In this document: positions 11,310-22,434 of the stretch, one piece after another | Position numbering within the stretch: position 1 is the first letter of the stretch | Layout of the letters: each line of letters opens with the position of its first letter | NCBI GenBank assembly: GCA_963682025.1 | Contig: OY821518.1 | Location: forward strand, 219,572,868 to 219,636,867 | Origin: Cordilura impudica | Taxonomy: Eukaryota; Arthropoda; Insecta; Diptera; Scathophagidae | DNA: 64,000 bases | Direction: 5' to 3' | Made by a program: the position numbers and the translations under genes | The notes under the pieces: model-generated | What the model saw: only the letters and a program-made list of their open reading frames with translations | Databases searched by the model: none | Told to the model about the DNA's origin: nothing

Positions 11310-12141
11310 CGCACCAAAGAAAAGGGTTTGTCGGGTGTACCTGAAAGATCATACGTTTTTGCAGGCGGTTTTTGCGGACTGATTATGAGTAGGTAAGAAG
11401 CTGGTATCCCTCTATGAGTACTGTGGCGGGTGTTTGAGCCATGACCACACTTGGCGTATCTGTGTAAGTAAGGGCAAGTGCAAGCACTGTAGTGATATGC
11501 ATCACACTTTTTTGCATAAACACAAGATAACAGGATAAGAAAAATGCGAAGCGTCTAGCTCGTGGACTTAGCTCGACCATCTGCCCGAAGAACGAAGGAC
11601 CTAGTTCGTCCAAAAACTCAGCAGGAGGATCTAGTTCGAACACGGTCAAGATAGCGACAGACCTAGTTCATCTCATGCATTGGTTCCGTGTAGATCGAGG
11701 AATCCTAAAACGCCCACACAGAGGATTTCCGCTCAGAATAGAAGCTGCGCCCACATATAATATTAGTGAGAGTGTGATGTTGAAGCCAACTGTTGTCATG
11801 AAAATCGTGACAAATAAACGAGAAAGAGTCTTAATCGATCCAGGGGCCGAAGTTTCGGTAGTCTCCAAGGAGGTGATTAGAAGTCTTGGTGTCAAAACGG
11901 TGTGGGTTAATAATAAGGAAATGTGTTTGCTCAGCATCAAAGGCAATAATGGCGTCAATGTGACTGTAAAAACATATGCGGAAGTACGGCGGGAATATCG
12001 TATCGGCACTCCTAGGATATCTTTTGCTGTTAAGATTTTAGAAGAATTTTCTGGTCTTCTGTTGGCTGACCCGCAATTTTACAAGGCTGCACCGGTTAAT
12101 ATTGTGCTGCGTGGAGATATGTACGGCCGGATTATCCACAA
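11310..12141 (+). pseudogene. BEL/Pao gag zinc knuckle and protease-like domain
   Basis: From 11310 to about 11530 broken frames show the two-knuckle Cys/His pattern of BEL/Pao gag ends, including CGGCLSHDHTWRIC and CKHCSDMHHTFLH. From 11675 an open frame carries a DUF1758-type aspartic protease domain: VLIDPGAEVSVVSK, where D-x-G-A is the active-site motif (usual D-S/T-G-A), then LLADPQF and NIVLRGDMYG. The frame is cut by Transib copy 1 at 12147 and the domain continues after 15542. The apparent open frame to 12346 reads into Transib and its end is artificial. Confidence 0.75.
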
Positions 12142-12146
12142 CGGCG

Positions 12147-12184
12147 CACATTGGCGCCATTTGAGTTTTTTCGTTGCAAAAATC
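12147..12184 (+). promoter_or_regulatory. Left RSS-like end of Transib copy 1
   Basis: Heptamer CACATTG (12147-12153), 22-bp spacer, nonamer-like GCAAAAATC (12176-12184). The heptamer has one change from the CACAGTG of copy 2. Confidence 0.7.
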
Positions 12185-12746
12185 ATATCTTTTGAACCGA
12201 ATAACATAATTCAACCTTTTAAACAGCATATGATAGATAACTGTTCGGCCTATGGAATGAGCGTTTGGAAAGGGGGCTACGCCTTGCAGGGGCCTACTTA
12301 TGGGTTATCAAAATTAAAATTTGTAGAAAAATCAATTTTATTGTAACCAAAAAAAATATTATTTTTACATTTTTAGATTGTTTTTATTTTTTTTCTTTCG
12401 AGTTTTATGTTTTAAATTATTACCCAACAAATTAAAAAAAAATTACTTCTTTTTTAAATTTATTTTTTAAATTTTCTGTAAAATATTCATCACAATTCGT
12501 TAGAGAAGGTATATCTAAAAGACTAATCATTACTAAACTATAATTGTTTTCTAACTCTATTCGTGACTTCACATGCCGCAGGTAAGAAATAAGTGGATCG
12601 GAAGATGCTGCCAACATGTTGAAGAGGTCCTCATTTTGCCTTACCCTCGATGATTTGAATGTGTTCTGTAATATATATTTTTTATAAAATTTGTTAAGAG
12701 ACTCCTGTGCTTCTTCAGAAAGCTCTCCAATTGGCAAAGACTGGTA

Positions 12747-12796
12747 CTCAATTATATCTTTGCCTTGTGCCCTCAATTATATCTTTGCCTTGTGCC
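12747..12796. repeat. 25-bp tandem duplication in Transib copy 1
   Basis: Units 12747-12771 and 12772-12796 are identical. Copy 2 has a single unit. The length is not a multiple of three, so the transposase frame is shifted near its C-terminus. Confidence 0.85.
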
Positions 12797-13790
12797 AATA
12801 TTTTATGGACGGTCGGGGTAAACTTCTTCTGTGGATACATTTCTGCTAAAGGAGATGCAGTTTTCGATACATATTCTCCATATTTTGTAGAATAGACATT
12901 TTCTTTGCAGTTTAAAACATTCAAGATCGTTCCCAATCTCTTCACGATTTGATTGTCAATTCCAGTGCTTCTAGTTACTGCCTCATCATTTTCAAAAAAT
13001 CTCCTAGAAGTGTTTCCATCGTTTGAGTTACCGTATCCGTGCTTGGGACAGTCTACTTTTAGTCCAACTTGTTTAAAAAAAGCATCCTGTATTTGCTTCT
13101 TTCTAATCTTTTCCTTATCCTTTATCGATGTATTTTCATCGAAGTTTTCCTCCTCTTGTGGTATGGTATACGCCAGTTTTAGCAAGAACTTCATACACCT
13201 TGCACTTGCGTGCAATGGTGACATTCCATATTCGTAATTCTCCTCGTTTGTAGAATCGTTTAAATTACCAAAGTTCTACTGACTCTTTTTGCAAATCGGG
13301 CATAACAATGTTGAGGTTGTTCCTGTCAGTTCGTTTACAACTTTTCCGTCAACCATGGTCAGGTGGAACTCTTAATTGCATTCAATATAGTTTCCTTCTC
13401 CAATTTGTAGCCTTGTAGGCTTAATCTTGTTTATTTGTTCTTCAATGTCCTTCACCGTGGTCCTTATGAGTTCTGTCGATTCCCTTGCAAACTGAAACAT
13501 TTTGGGTCGGCAATAATGCACTGATGACGGACGTGGATTTTTCCAGCGTAGAAAAATATCAGATTTTAGCCGCAAAGGAACAACAGATGCCATAAACATA
13601 TTTCTGTCCGATATTATAGCGTCATCGGAAGATATCCTTTGCTTATAAACGCTTTGTCCGGATGTTGCATCGCAGCCCCATTTGCTGATCAATGTCAGTT
13701 TCTCAGGAAGAATTTTCACCTCATTTTCAGGAAGACTCTCCAACAACCGTTTTGCTGTATGGCCCATGAGATCCTGCAGATTGGCTTTCA

Positions 13791-13977
13791 CAGAAACTTC
13801 CGTAAACTCCGTATGCAGTGGTCGTGAATTTATTTTGGCTTGCGTATTATTCTTGTATCCTGGTAAAACGTCAGCCCCGTGTCGCAGAAACTTCCGTAAA
13901 CTCCGTATGCAGTGGTCGTGAATTTATTTTGGCTTGCGTATTATTCTTGTATCCTGGTAAAACGTCAGCCCCGTGTC
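13791..13977. repeat. 94-bp tandem duplication in Transib copy 1
   Basis: The unit starting CAGAAACTTCCGTAAACTCC at 13791 repeats at 13885 with near-perfect identity. Copy 2 has one unit. It shifts the transposase frame by one base. Confidence 0.88.
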
Positions 13978-14624
13978 TTCTTTGGAAAGTTGTAAGTACA
14001 TAAACAAGGCCAAGGCTTCTTCGGACACATACTTTTTAATGTGTGCGTTTGTGGGCGTGGGAATGCTTTCTTAATCCTTTTTAGTCGCAGTGGGCTTGCA
14101 TCAGCAACAGATTTTGTAATCTGCGACCTAACTCTTTAACTATCCTTTGTATATTTAATAGACAGCGCGTCCGATAAATGCTTCGTGGTCAAGTCATTGT
14201 TGGCATCGCCAAGTTTCCTCTTTCTTGTGAAAATTGAACATTCCTCAATACTTTTTTTTGGCCTTCCTTTTGCTCCTCCGGTTGATGTGGTGGGTTTATC
14301 TACTGCAAATATATCCAGGATGGTGTCTTCATTAAGCCAGTCCTCGTATTTGGAGTTGAAGTTCTGAATGGTTCGATTAGATTTCACCCATTTTGCCTTA
14401 ATATTTGCACATATCAGATAAAAATTATTTTTTATAATTTCGCTTCTCTCAATATTTCCGTATAAGCTATCAAGTTCTTCTAAAGCAGCTTCCGTGAAAA
14501 ACTTTGGTGTAGTTGACCTTCTAAACAGTTCAAATAATTTTAGATTGTTTAACGCCATGGTTTCAGTACTTGTTGCGCCAACTTTCAGTCGTAGACTAAT
14601 CCAGGCATTATGCTTATTTTGCAA

Positions 14625-15497
14625 TATATAGGCTTATGCTAACATGCCTAAAAGTTTACCTGTTCCCTGCATACATATGGATTTAGGCTGAATTATGCAA
14701 TTCGGATATTATGCTCGTTTCTAAATAAGATTTGTGCCTACCTGGAGGGACCATAAGTCAATATTGTTCTTGACTATTTGTACTCCAAAGTAATTTTTAA
14801 GAGAGGTGCGTACCTGCGAATTTCAATGAGTAGTTTTTTGTGCATCCTGTGTCTGTAACAGAATATTGGGAGTAGACTTTGGCAGAGGCTCACAGGTAGA
14901 CAACCGACTTAAAACGCAATTTTCAAACTATTAGATCTAACTACTATCAGTAAAAACATGTAAGGGATGCACGCCATAGAATTCCTGCAACCATGTCTTT
15001 TTAACCTTTTTTACCTCTAGAAGCCAAACGGGCACGTACGGGCAGATAAAATCTTTTGAATTATGTAAAGAAATAATCAAAGAACATGTTTTGCAAATAT
15101 GGTAAATATAGAAAAATATGAATTTGTTTTATTTTCCGTCAAAGTTGAAAAATAGTGAAAAAACGGATAGTTTTTAAATAGTGATTTACCAGGAGAAACG
15201 CAAAGCAAACAGCTATTTTTTTTTTTTTTATCATTATACATTTAATAAATACATCAATCAACACAAACAAAAAATAAGGCGATTCGTTACCTATTTTTCG
15301 TGATATTACACCTGAAATCGCAACAAATTGACTAAAAGTTGTGTGTTGTTTTGAAAACCGAAAGTCGGTCAACTTTCAACGGTTATATCTTCTAAACTAA
15401 AAATGTGATATTATTAAGAGTAGCATATTTGAAATTGTTGAAAAGTTTCCTATAACATGGGTTTATTCAAAGCTTCGTCAGCGCACATGAAAATTTT
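14625..15497. other. Non-coding end region of Transib copy 1
   Basis: Sequence between the transposase N-terminus and the right end, shared with copy 2 (37475-38342). It should include the promoter of the minus-strand gene, but I see no specific element. Confidence 0.5.
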
Positions 15498-15536
15498 GAT
15501 TTTTGCAACCTCGTTTGCTCTACGGGCGCCACTGTG
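15498..15536 (-). promoter_or_regulatory. Right RSS-like end of Transib copy 1
   Basis: On the minus strand: CACAGTG (15530-15536), 23-bp spacer, GCAAAAATC (15498-15506). The heptamer is the canonical V(D)J one; the nonamer matches ACAAAAACC at 7 of 9 positions. Confidence 0.75.
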
Positions 15537-15541
15537 CGGCG

Positions 15542-15620
15542 CGTCTGGGGGATCTTTTGGCAAACCATTAGCGCAGTTCACCATATTTGGTTATATATTA
15601 TCGGGACCATATTCTCTATA
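15542..15620 (+). pseudogene. Resumption of BEL/Pao protease domain
   Basis: Immediately after the Transib duplication a frame reads GGSFGKPLAQFTIFGYILSG, the conserved end of the BEL/Pao DUF1758 domain (P-x-AQ-T-x-FG-x-x-x-SG). A stop follows shortly. It continues the domain interrupted at 12141 and shows that the BEL copy is older than the Transib insertion. Confidence 0.8.
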
Positions 15621-17759
15621 AAATGTTAAGTTCTTTATACCTCAGCTGATGGCGTGGAGTGGTTGCCGGTTTTTTTGTTTGTAATTTTAATATATATTAA
15701 TTAATCTGTTAACTGATTTCGTAGCAGGATTTAAACGCAATAAACGAGTCTTAAAGTGATATTTTTTTTGGATTGCAGCACTACAAAGCAGCCGGCATGT
15801 TCAGGGCTGAATGATGATTGGATTGTCACCTTAAAACCTCGGCTCTTTGGCAACAATAATTGCGTAATTAGTTTGAACGCTTGACGCCTAGGTGGCGCTA
15901 ATGTCATTATTAAGTTAATTTTTTTATGACATTCTTAAATGCAAGGAGCGGCTTTTGCATTTTGTTATGTTTATCGTTGTAAACTTTCTTGCAAGAAGGT
16001 CATTTTGTTTGTTCGCATTTAGAAATCGACCTTTGAACTGTGATGTGAATTTTGTTTTTTTTTTTTTTCTGAACCAACACAATTAAAGGAAGGTATTTAT
16101 AATCCAACATACATAGAAAAAATAAAAACCGGGTATTATTTTTTCCTGCATTCTTTTTCGATTTTTCAAGCTTCTGTGGTTCCAGATTGTCTGACTTTAA
16201 ACTTCGCCCTAACCTCTGAAAAGGAAGGAATGAACTTGGTGGTTTGTAGTCTGTTTTAATTTTCTAGAAATTGTTCAAACTAGTTTTAGCATAAAGTTAG
16301 GTGTCTGTCAAAGCTACGTTAAATAGAATATAGAATTGTAGCAAACAACGGTAGAAGCATCAAATATAGAGATTATAATCACAAAAATCTGCATAAGTTA
16401 CACTAAAGGCCCACTTACACGATATCAGTTAGTCATATGATTTTTCGAAATAAAAATGCGTTGAAATTTATCGGACTGTCACAAGGTCGTACCGAAATTG
16501 CATTTGCATACTTAGGCCATTTGCACCATCACACTCAAGTCATATGAAATCAGATATTTAGAATAACAAGCAAATTTGTTTTGAAATTTATTTTATTTCC
16601 ACTTTCTTTGTTTTTGTTTACCTTTTTTTTTAATATTATCAAAAAACAAATTGGCAAGTTTTTAAAAATGTTTCTAAAACCATCGGACTTCGAAAATAAA
16701 ATCATGCAGACGTAAGCGTTTTACATGATTCGACATTTTCATAATACTCGACTTTTTGACAGGTCGTATTACAAAGTGTGATAATGTAAACTGGTCTTAA
16801 TATAGAGTCCTATTGGCAGCAAGAGAAATATGTGTCAAACACAACTAATTTGCAATAAGAAATTGACAATAAAAAGACTGAACCTTAATAGAAATTTGAC
16901 TGAGCATCATTTAGTATTTCAAACTTTTTCATATATTAAACTTTTTACTATGTTTTCACATCAAAACTAATTTTTTAACTCAAAGGTTTTTTTTTAGAAA
17001 AACAAATTATTTTTACATCTTAAATACATTATTACCAGGCAAAGTAATTTTTCCCTCATTAAATAGAACCAATTCTATAAATTTTTTCATAAATTTATTT
17101 TCATTTTAGCTACAGTTAGCCTCTTAACTGAATCACTGACTGATTCTTTTAAGATATATATTTAAAATTTATTTGGCGCAAGGACATTGAAATTTGAATA
17201 TATTTTAAGGAAATGCGAACGCAAAAGTGCTAACTATAGGTTCGCCTCTGTTCTCGCATTCACCATCACAAAAACCAACTCATAGGTGGAGAAATTCTTA
17301 ACATCATAATTCCCTAATTTCAATAAAAATTTTTTTTCTTGTTTTAAATCACATAGAAAAAGTTTTGTGAAATCAAAAACAAATGCCCTTTTTTCTACGA
17401 AACAGGTCTTAAGAGATAAAAGAAATAATTGATATTTAAACTGTGGCATGTTTTTTATTGATCCTTGTCATTATTTAAAAAAATTAGGCGTTGGTTTTAT
17501 TAAAAAAAAAAAAAAAACAATTTTATAAAACTTCTACATTTTCTATTGATTTTTTTCTAAATCCACTGGACGATGAAAATAAAACACACTTTTTTCATAT
17601 TTATTTCGAATACAGAAGTAATTTTTAATTAAATGAAATTGAAGAACAAAAACAATAAATTTAACAAGTAAAATGTTATTTTAAAAGAAAATATTTCTTT
17701 TCAAATTTGTTATAAAATTAACCAAAATGGCACTTCGATTTCTAGATAACATATGGTTC
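15621..17759. other. Unannotated AT-rich DNA
   Basis: No coding remnant recognised. A possible small inverted-repeat element at 16408-16797 was judged too weak to call. Confidence 0.4.
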
Positions 17760-17952
17760 TTAACCCTAATCTTACCAACATGTGATTGTGAGACACATTT
17801 TGATATTTGATTCAATAATAAAACGAGTCTTTGTTACGTATTGCAACTTTTATTTTACATATGTTTTGTATAAGTTCAAAAAAAAAGGTTAATAAATATT
17901 AGATTCCTCTATATATTATAAGCCAAAATATAAAAATGTAACATAAACTACC

Positions 17953-17975
17953 AACATGTGTCTCAGAGACACATA
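17953..17975. repeat. Subterminal palindrome of piggyBac 1
   Basis: An ATGTGTCTC…GAGACACAT palindrome centred near 17965. Its half-motif recurs near the right end at about 20543. It could be a transposase binding site. Confidence 0.5.
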
Positions 17976-18221
17976 GAAAGAATTTAATACAATTTGCAGA
18001 TTTAGAACAAAAGCAACTATCTGTCATATATGGTACGGAAATTACATTCGTATAGCATATAGATTTGAACAAGTTGCATATTTCCATGTAACTATGTTAA
18101 CTTTGGGGAGTTCCCTTTTATTCAAATCAGTAACGACGTGTTTTCGAATTTTGAAAAACAACAAATTAGTAGCGATAATTGTTTATACAGTATTGATGTG
18201 CAAGTTTATTTTATAAAAAAT

Positions 18222-19545
18222 ATGCCAAAGCGACTTACAGAAGAAGATATCCGACTGGCTGTGGAAGAAATTGATGAAGATACGGCCGATGATATCGAAG
18301 ACGAGGACATGTTTGTACAGTCTGATATCGAAGAAATTGAAAATAATTAAAATATTGAAGATGACGCTACCGAGATATCTGATACTATTTCGGATATTGA
18401 ATAAGAAGCAGGTGAGGAATATGGTGAAATATTTGTTGGTAAGGACGGAACTCAATGGCATGCTATTCTAACACCTCAAAAGATATTCCTATTCGGAATA
18501 TCATTCGGTGCCCCTTGAACAAAGTTAACTTGCCACCTGGAAAACAAATTGAAGACCCTTTAGAAGAAATTGAGCTATATTTGAACGACGAAATTTTTGA
18601 TGCACTTGTAAAAGTTACTTATTTATATGCAGTGACTACAAATCAGAACGCCTGGCGGTCAACACCTGGCACCTGTAAGGGATTTATTTGAAATCGTCAA
18701 CAAAAAACTCAACAAATTTTACACTCCTGTTGACAACCAAACTGTCGTGGAAGGTGGGGTTTTGGCTTAGACCAAAGAGTTGTGAAGGAGTTAGTTCAAA
18801 CTTATGAAAACACAGGCCAAAATATTACATGTGATAATTATTTTACGAGTTTGGAACTTGCCAATAACTTTTTGGCTAAAGTTTGACAATAACAGACACC
18901 CTTAAGAAAAATAAGCGCAGTGTTCCCTCATCATTTTTGCCAAACAGAAAAAGGCAAGTGGAAACAAATTTATTTGGTTTTATTAAAAATAAGACTTTGG
19001 TACCTTAATCCCTAAACCGAATAGAGCAGTTCTTTTACTTTCTACAATGCATTATGATATTCATTGCGACTTACAAAATAAGAACAAATTGGCGATAAAT
19101 TTACATTACAATCGGACTAAAGGAACAGTTGACACTTTCAATTTGCATATAGTTTCACTTGCCGGAGAAAATCAAAAAGATGGCCATTTACGTTCTTTTC
19201 GAATTTAACTGATGTTTGTGCAATTGCAGCATATATTATATGGAAAAATTTTCATCCATCTTGGAAAGCAAAACAAGCCAAAAAAGCTCGAAAGCTCTTT
19301 TTACGAGAAGTTGGCGAAGGACTTATTGCCCCCCAAACACATCAAAGGTCAGGAAATAAATTAAAACGTCTGTAATTCAATGCATGGAAGAAGTTCATCA
19401 AGCAGGAAATACACCAAATACAACATCTTGTACAACAAATAATCGAAAAAAAATTTATTTGTGCGATCCTAAAATAAGTCATATAATAAAGGACTCCTGT
19501 CAAAAAGTAAAAAAAAATAAAATACAATGGACATGTTATAAAAGT
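18222..19545 (+). pseudogene. piggyBac transposase remnant 1
   Basis: The start MPKRLTEEDIRLAVEE is followed by the acidic N-terminus usual for piggyBac proteins. In-frame stops occur at 18348 and about 18402. Downstream, in shifting frames, are LFEIVNKKLNKFYTPVDNQ; QNITCDNYFTSLELAN (about 18818-18865), holding the second catalytic Asp; and PKPNRAVLLLSTMHYDI then NRTKGTVDTLN (about 19010-19140), corresponding to the third-Asp region. The central part with the first Asp appears deleted. The Cys-rich tail is only faintly visible (about 19425-19510). Clearly dead. Confidence 0.75.
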
Positions 19546-19611
19546 TATAAAATGTAAAGAATGTATTTGTAGCTAATTGTTGTAAGTTGTTTCTCTTAAT
19601 TTGTATATATG

Positions 19612-20530
19612 GTTAGTCCTATTGGATAGTAGTTTATTCACAAATTTTCAACAAGATCGGTTCAGAACTATCTAAGTTAGAGGGGGTCAAAATTTTACAT
19701 TTTGACCAAGCAGGTATTTTTTCTCATCAATGTAACTTTTTACCAATTGTTCTTAGTAAAATTTGTCCCAAATAGTTTACATAGCTACATCTTTAGTCTT
19801 TCGGAAAAAAAATTTAGAAAAATAGCATATGCATTTTGAATTGTTCTTATTAGCGTGTAAATGTTTCCAGAACCTTAAAAATAAAGCATGCACTGAGAAA
19901 CTAGATAAATTAGCTTTTCCGACAGTATGTAACATACCTAACTCAAATTTCATACCTTCGATACTGTAATACACGTAATATGTTAACCTCAGGAAAAAAA
20001 TAACTTTTGTTTATAGAAATGTTGAAAATAATTTTTTTTATTTTTTTCTAATAATAGTTAAATTAATATATAATAATAATAATAAAAATAAAAAAATAAA
20101 GAATTTAATAAAATTTTATCGTAATCATATTAGGTCCATTTATAACATAACTATTTTTTTAATTAATTTATTGTAGCTGATGAAGTATTTAAGTTTTGTA
20201 CAAATCAAAAAAATTTTGTTTTTGAAAAAAAAATCAAAAAATTTTTTTTATTTTTTTAAAATTTCTTTCCGAAAGACTGAATAAATAGCTATCTAAGCTA
20301 TTTGGGACAAATTTTGCTAAGAAAAATAGGTAAAAAGTTACATGGATGTGAAAAAATACTTGTTTGGTCAAAATGACAAATTTTGACCCCCTCTAACTCA
20401 GAGTGTTCTGGACCAATCCTGTTGGAAAATTGCGCCTGAGATACTATCCTATAGGACTAACCTCGGTGCGAATTTCGTCCCAATCGGAAGACACCGGTTT
20501 TAAAATTTAGATCACTTGACATGAAACGCC
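19612..20530. mobile_element. Long-inverted-repeat element, copy 1 (nested)
   Basis: Arms of about 190 bp (19612-19805 and 20265-20465) are inverted copies of each other, and the right arm continues to a tip at 20530 (minus-strand GGCGTTTCATGTCAAGTGAT). The left tip is missing. The central 460 bp is A/T-rich with no coding. A second, differently truncated copy is at 63577-64000. The element lies wholly inside piggyBac 1, between its transposase and its right end. Confidence 0.7.
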
Positions 20531-20594
20531 TCATATGTATCTTAGAGACACATGTTGCTAGGATTTGTAACTTTTTATGTCGGTATGATGAGGG

Positions 20595-21099
20595 TAAGCT
20601 AAAACGCATGCTTCATGTCTTATTTTCTATTTATACAAATGTTTAATTATTGTTTTTGACCTTTCCAATGATTCAAAATTTTTGGAGGCTCAAGATCAAA
20701 TGTTTTTAGTTTTTAGTAGGTATTTTGTTTGGTAGAAAGTTAATTCATAGACCTTTGCTGTGAAACCAATGCAATGAGAATCCAAACAAAGAGTTATACT
20801 ATTAAACCTTCCCCAATATTACAAACTAAATATGGAGCAACTTTGAAGCAAGTGTTTTTTTATATGTACATATATGCTTTTGCCTACTACAATATATAAT
20901 ACATACTTGTTATTTTATATCATTAAAACAAATATTTGTTTTGCTAAACTTATGCTTCATATTATTTGAAATTCATACTTACCAACGTTTTAAGAACAGG
21001 ACTGACTTTTTTGCATAAGATGGGAACTTCCTTCACATCTTTTCGTGTTTTTAAGAAGTTGCTTTTCATGAATAACTAGACTTTATTTAAATAGTAATT
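20595..21099. other. Unannotated DNA
   Basis: No feature recognised between piggyBac 1 and the A/T tandem array. Confidence 0.4.
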
Positions 21100-21960
21100 T
21101 TTATTTCAAAAAAAATTTTTTTCCTAAAATGGTATCTTTTCTTAATATTCTGAATAATGCCGTTTCTATAAAAAATACCTTTTCCAAAAAAATACCATAT
21201 CCTAAAAAGTACATTTTAATAAAAGTACTTTTCTGAAAAAGTACTTTGCCTTAAATAATTATTTTTTTAAAGTGCATTTTCGTAAAAAGTACTCTTTGTT
21301 AGAAAAGCTCTTTTTGTTAGGAAATTTCCCTTTTCTCTAATAGCACCTTCTATCCAAAAAGTACCTTTCATTTAAAAAGTAGTTTTGTTAAAAAGTATCT
21401 TGTTTTAAAAAGTTCTTTTTCTAGAAAGAATACCTTTCCTAAAAAACTGCATTTTCTTCAAAAATTACCTTGTTTCAAAACAAACATATATTTTTTCAAA
21501 GTTCCTTTACTTAAAAAAGTATTTTTCTTAAAAATGTATATTTTCTTGAAAGGTAACCTGTTTCAAAAAAGTATTTTTTCATAAAAACAAGATTTTCTTA
21601 AAAAATTGTTTTTTCTTAAAAAAATACAATTTCAGAAAATATTACCTTTTATTCAAAAAATACACTCTATTAAAATTTTACTATATCTTAAAAAGTATCT
21701 TTTGTTAAAAAATCATTCTTTCATAAATAAATAAATTTTCTTAGAAAAGTACATTTTGTTCAAAAAGTGCCTTGTATTAAAAAATTACTTTTTCTTAAAA
21801 GTATAAATTTTCCTAATATGGTGTTTTTTATACAACAGAAAATTTTTCTTCAAAATGTAGATTTTTTTTAAAAAGTAACTTTTCTTTAAAATAAAGTACA
21901 TTTTCTGAATAAATTATCTTTTTGGTATAAAAAAAAGTAAATTTCCTTAAAAATTATAAG
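21100..21960 (+). repeat. Degenerate tandem array
   Basis: Over about 860 bp the theme AAAAAGTACATTTTCTT (variants AAAAAGTACCTTTT, AAAAATTACTTTTT) recurs every 25-40 bases with heavy drift. It looks like an old, non-expanding satellite-like array. Confidence 0.65.
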
Positions 21961-22434
21961 CTTCAGAGCATATATTTTTACGGGCACCTTAGTACCCTTA
22001 TAGCTAACAAATTTTGTATACCCTATATACATTAGGGCTGGCTATAATGAAGTGTATCAAGGAATGGGAGCAAATTAATTTATTCTCTTACGGGCTTTGA
22101 TATAGGTATAATAGATTTAGTGAACAACTAAATGCGTAAAAAATATGGATATTAACATTTGTTAATATGGCTGTGTTTTAGCTAAAATTAATAACAGGTC
22201 CATATACATTATTTGCTCATACATTCCGCCTAACTCTCCGCTTTCTGTTTATGAGGATCATCTGAAAGCTGTTGATTTAATCCAAAATTATATAAAACCA
22301 TCTGATTTATTAATGTTAAATGGAGATTTTAACATGCCGTCTACATCCTGGAAAGCTGATCCTGATACCAATTATTTAGTTCCATCTCATTATTCCGATT
22401 CTTCAGCTGCATTTATTCATGGTTTATTGGAAAA

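Larger units (their letters stand above)
12432..14624 (-). pseudogene. Transib transposase (RAG1-related), copy 1
   Basis: Reading from 14624 downwards: an N-terminal region with LFELFRRSTTPKFFTEAALE; a basic linker (KGRPKKS); the core with LISKWGCDATSGQSVYKQR, equivalent to the first catalytic-Asp block of Transib/RAG1 proteins; SSVHYCRPKMFQFARES; then GYGNSNDGNTSRRFFEN and TPTVHKIL near the C-terminus. These motifs are characteristic of Transib; an intact protein would bind the RSS-like ends and cut by a hairpin mechanism. Two tandem duplications (94 bp at 13791, 25 bp at 12747) each shift the frame, and the stretch 13230-13372 contains further lesions. Lost core residues include Gly to Ala after CD (GCDGSS in copy 2). 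Not functional. Confidence 0.85.
12147..15536 (-). mobile_element. Transib DNA transposon, copy 1
   Basis: A 3390-bp element flanked by the 5-bp direct repeat CGGCG (12142-12146 and 15537-15541), the duplication length and GC-rich target typical of Transib. Ends share GGCGCC after the heptamers CACATTG (left) and CACAGTG (right). The minus strand encodes a transposase related to RAG1 (12432-14624). Copy 2 at 34243-38381 is nearly identical apart from small indels and an inserted repeat. The target is a BEL/Pao protease domain, whose PLAQFTIFGYILSG motif resumes at about 15560. Confidence 0.93.
17764..20594 (+). mobile_element. piggyBac-like transposon 1
   Basis: The left flank is TTAA (17760-17763), followed by CCCTAATCTTACCAACAT. 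The right end, reverse complemented, is CCCTCATCATACCGACAT (15 of 18 match). The right flank has decayed from TTAA. Motifs containing ACATGTG and AGACACAT are repeated near both ends (17780-17800, 17953-17975, 20541-20556). Inside is a plus-strand piggyBac transposase remnant (18222-19545) and a nested long-inverted-repeat element (19612-20530). Confidence 0.7.

Noticed and set aside
13639..14003. Plus-strand open frames opposite the Transib transposase (also 35747-36022 and 36853-37188)
   Set aside because: Shadows of the minus-strand coding sequence; no independent family signal.
16408..16797. Possible small inverted-repeat element (GGCCCACTTACACGAT versus GACCAGTTTACATTAT)
   Set aside because: Only 9-10 of 16 positions match and no target duplication is visible.
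18183..18461. Minus-strand frame opposite piggyBac 1
   Set aside because: Shadow of the acidic transposase N-terminus.
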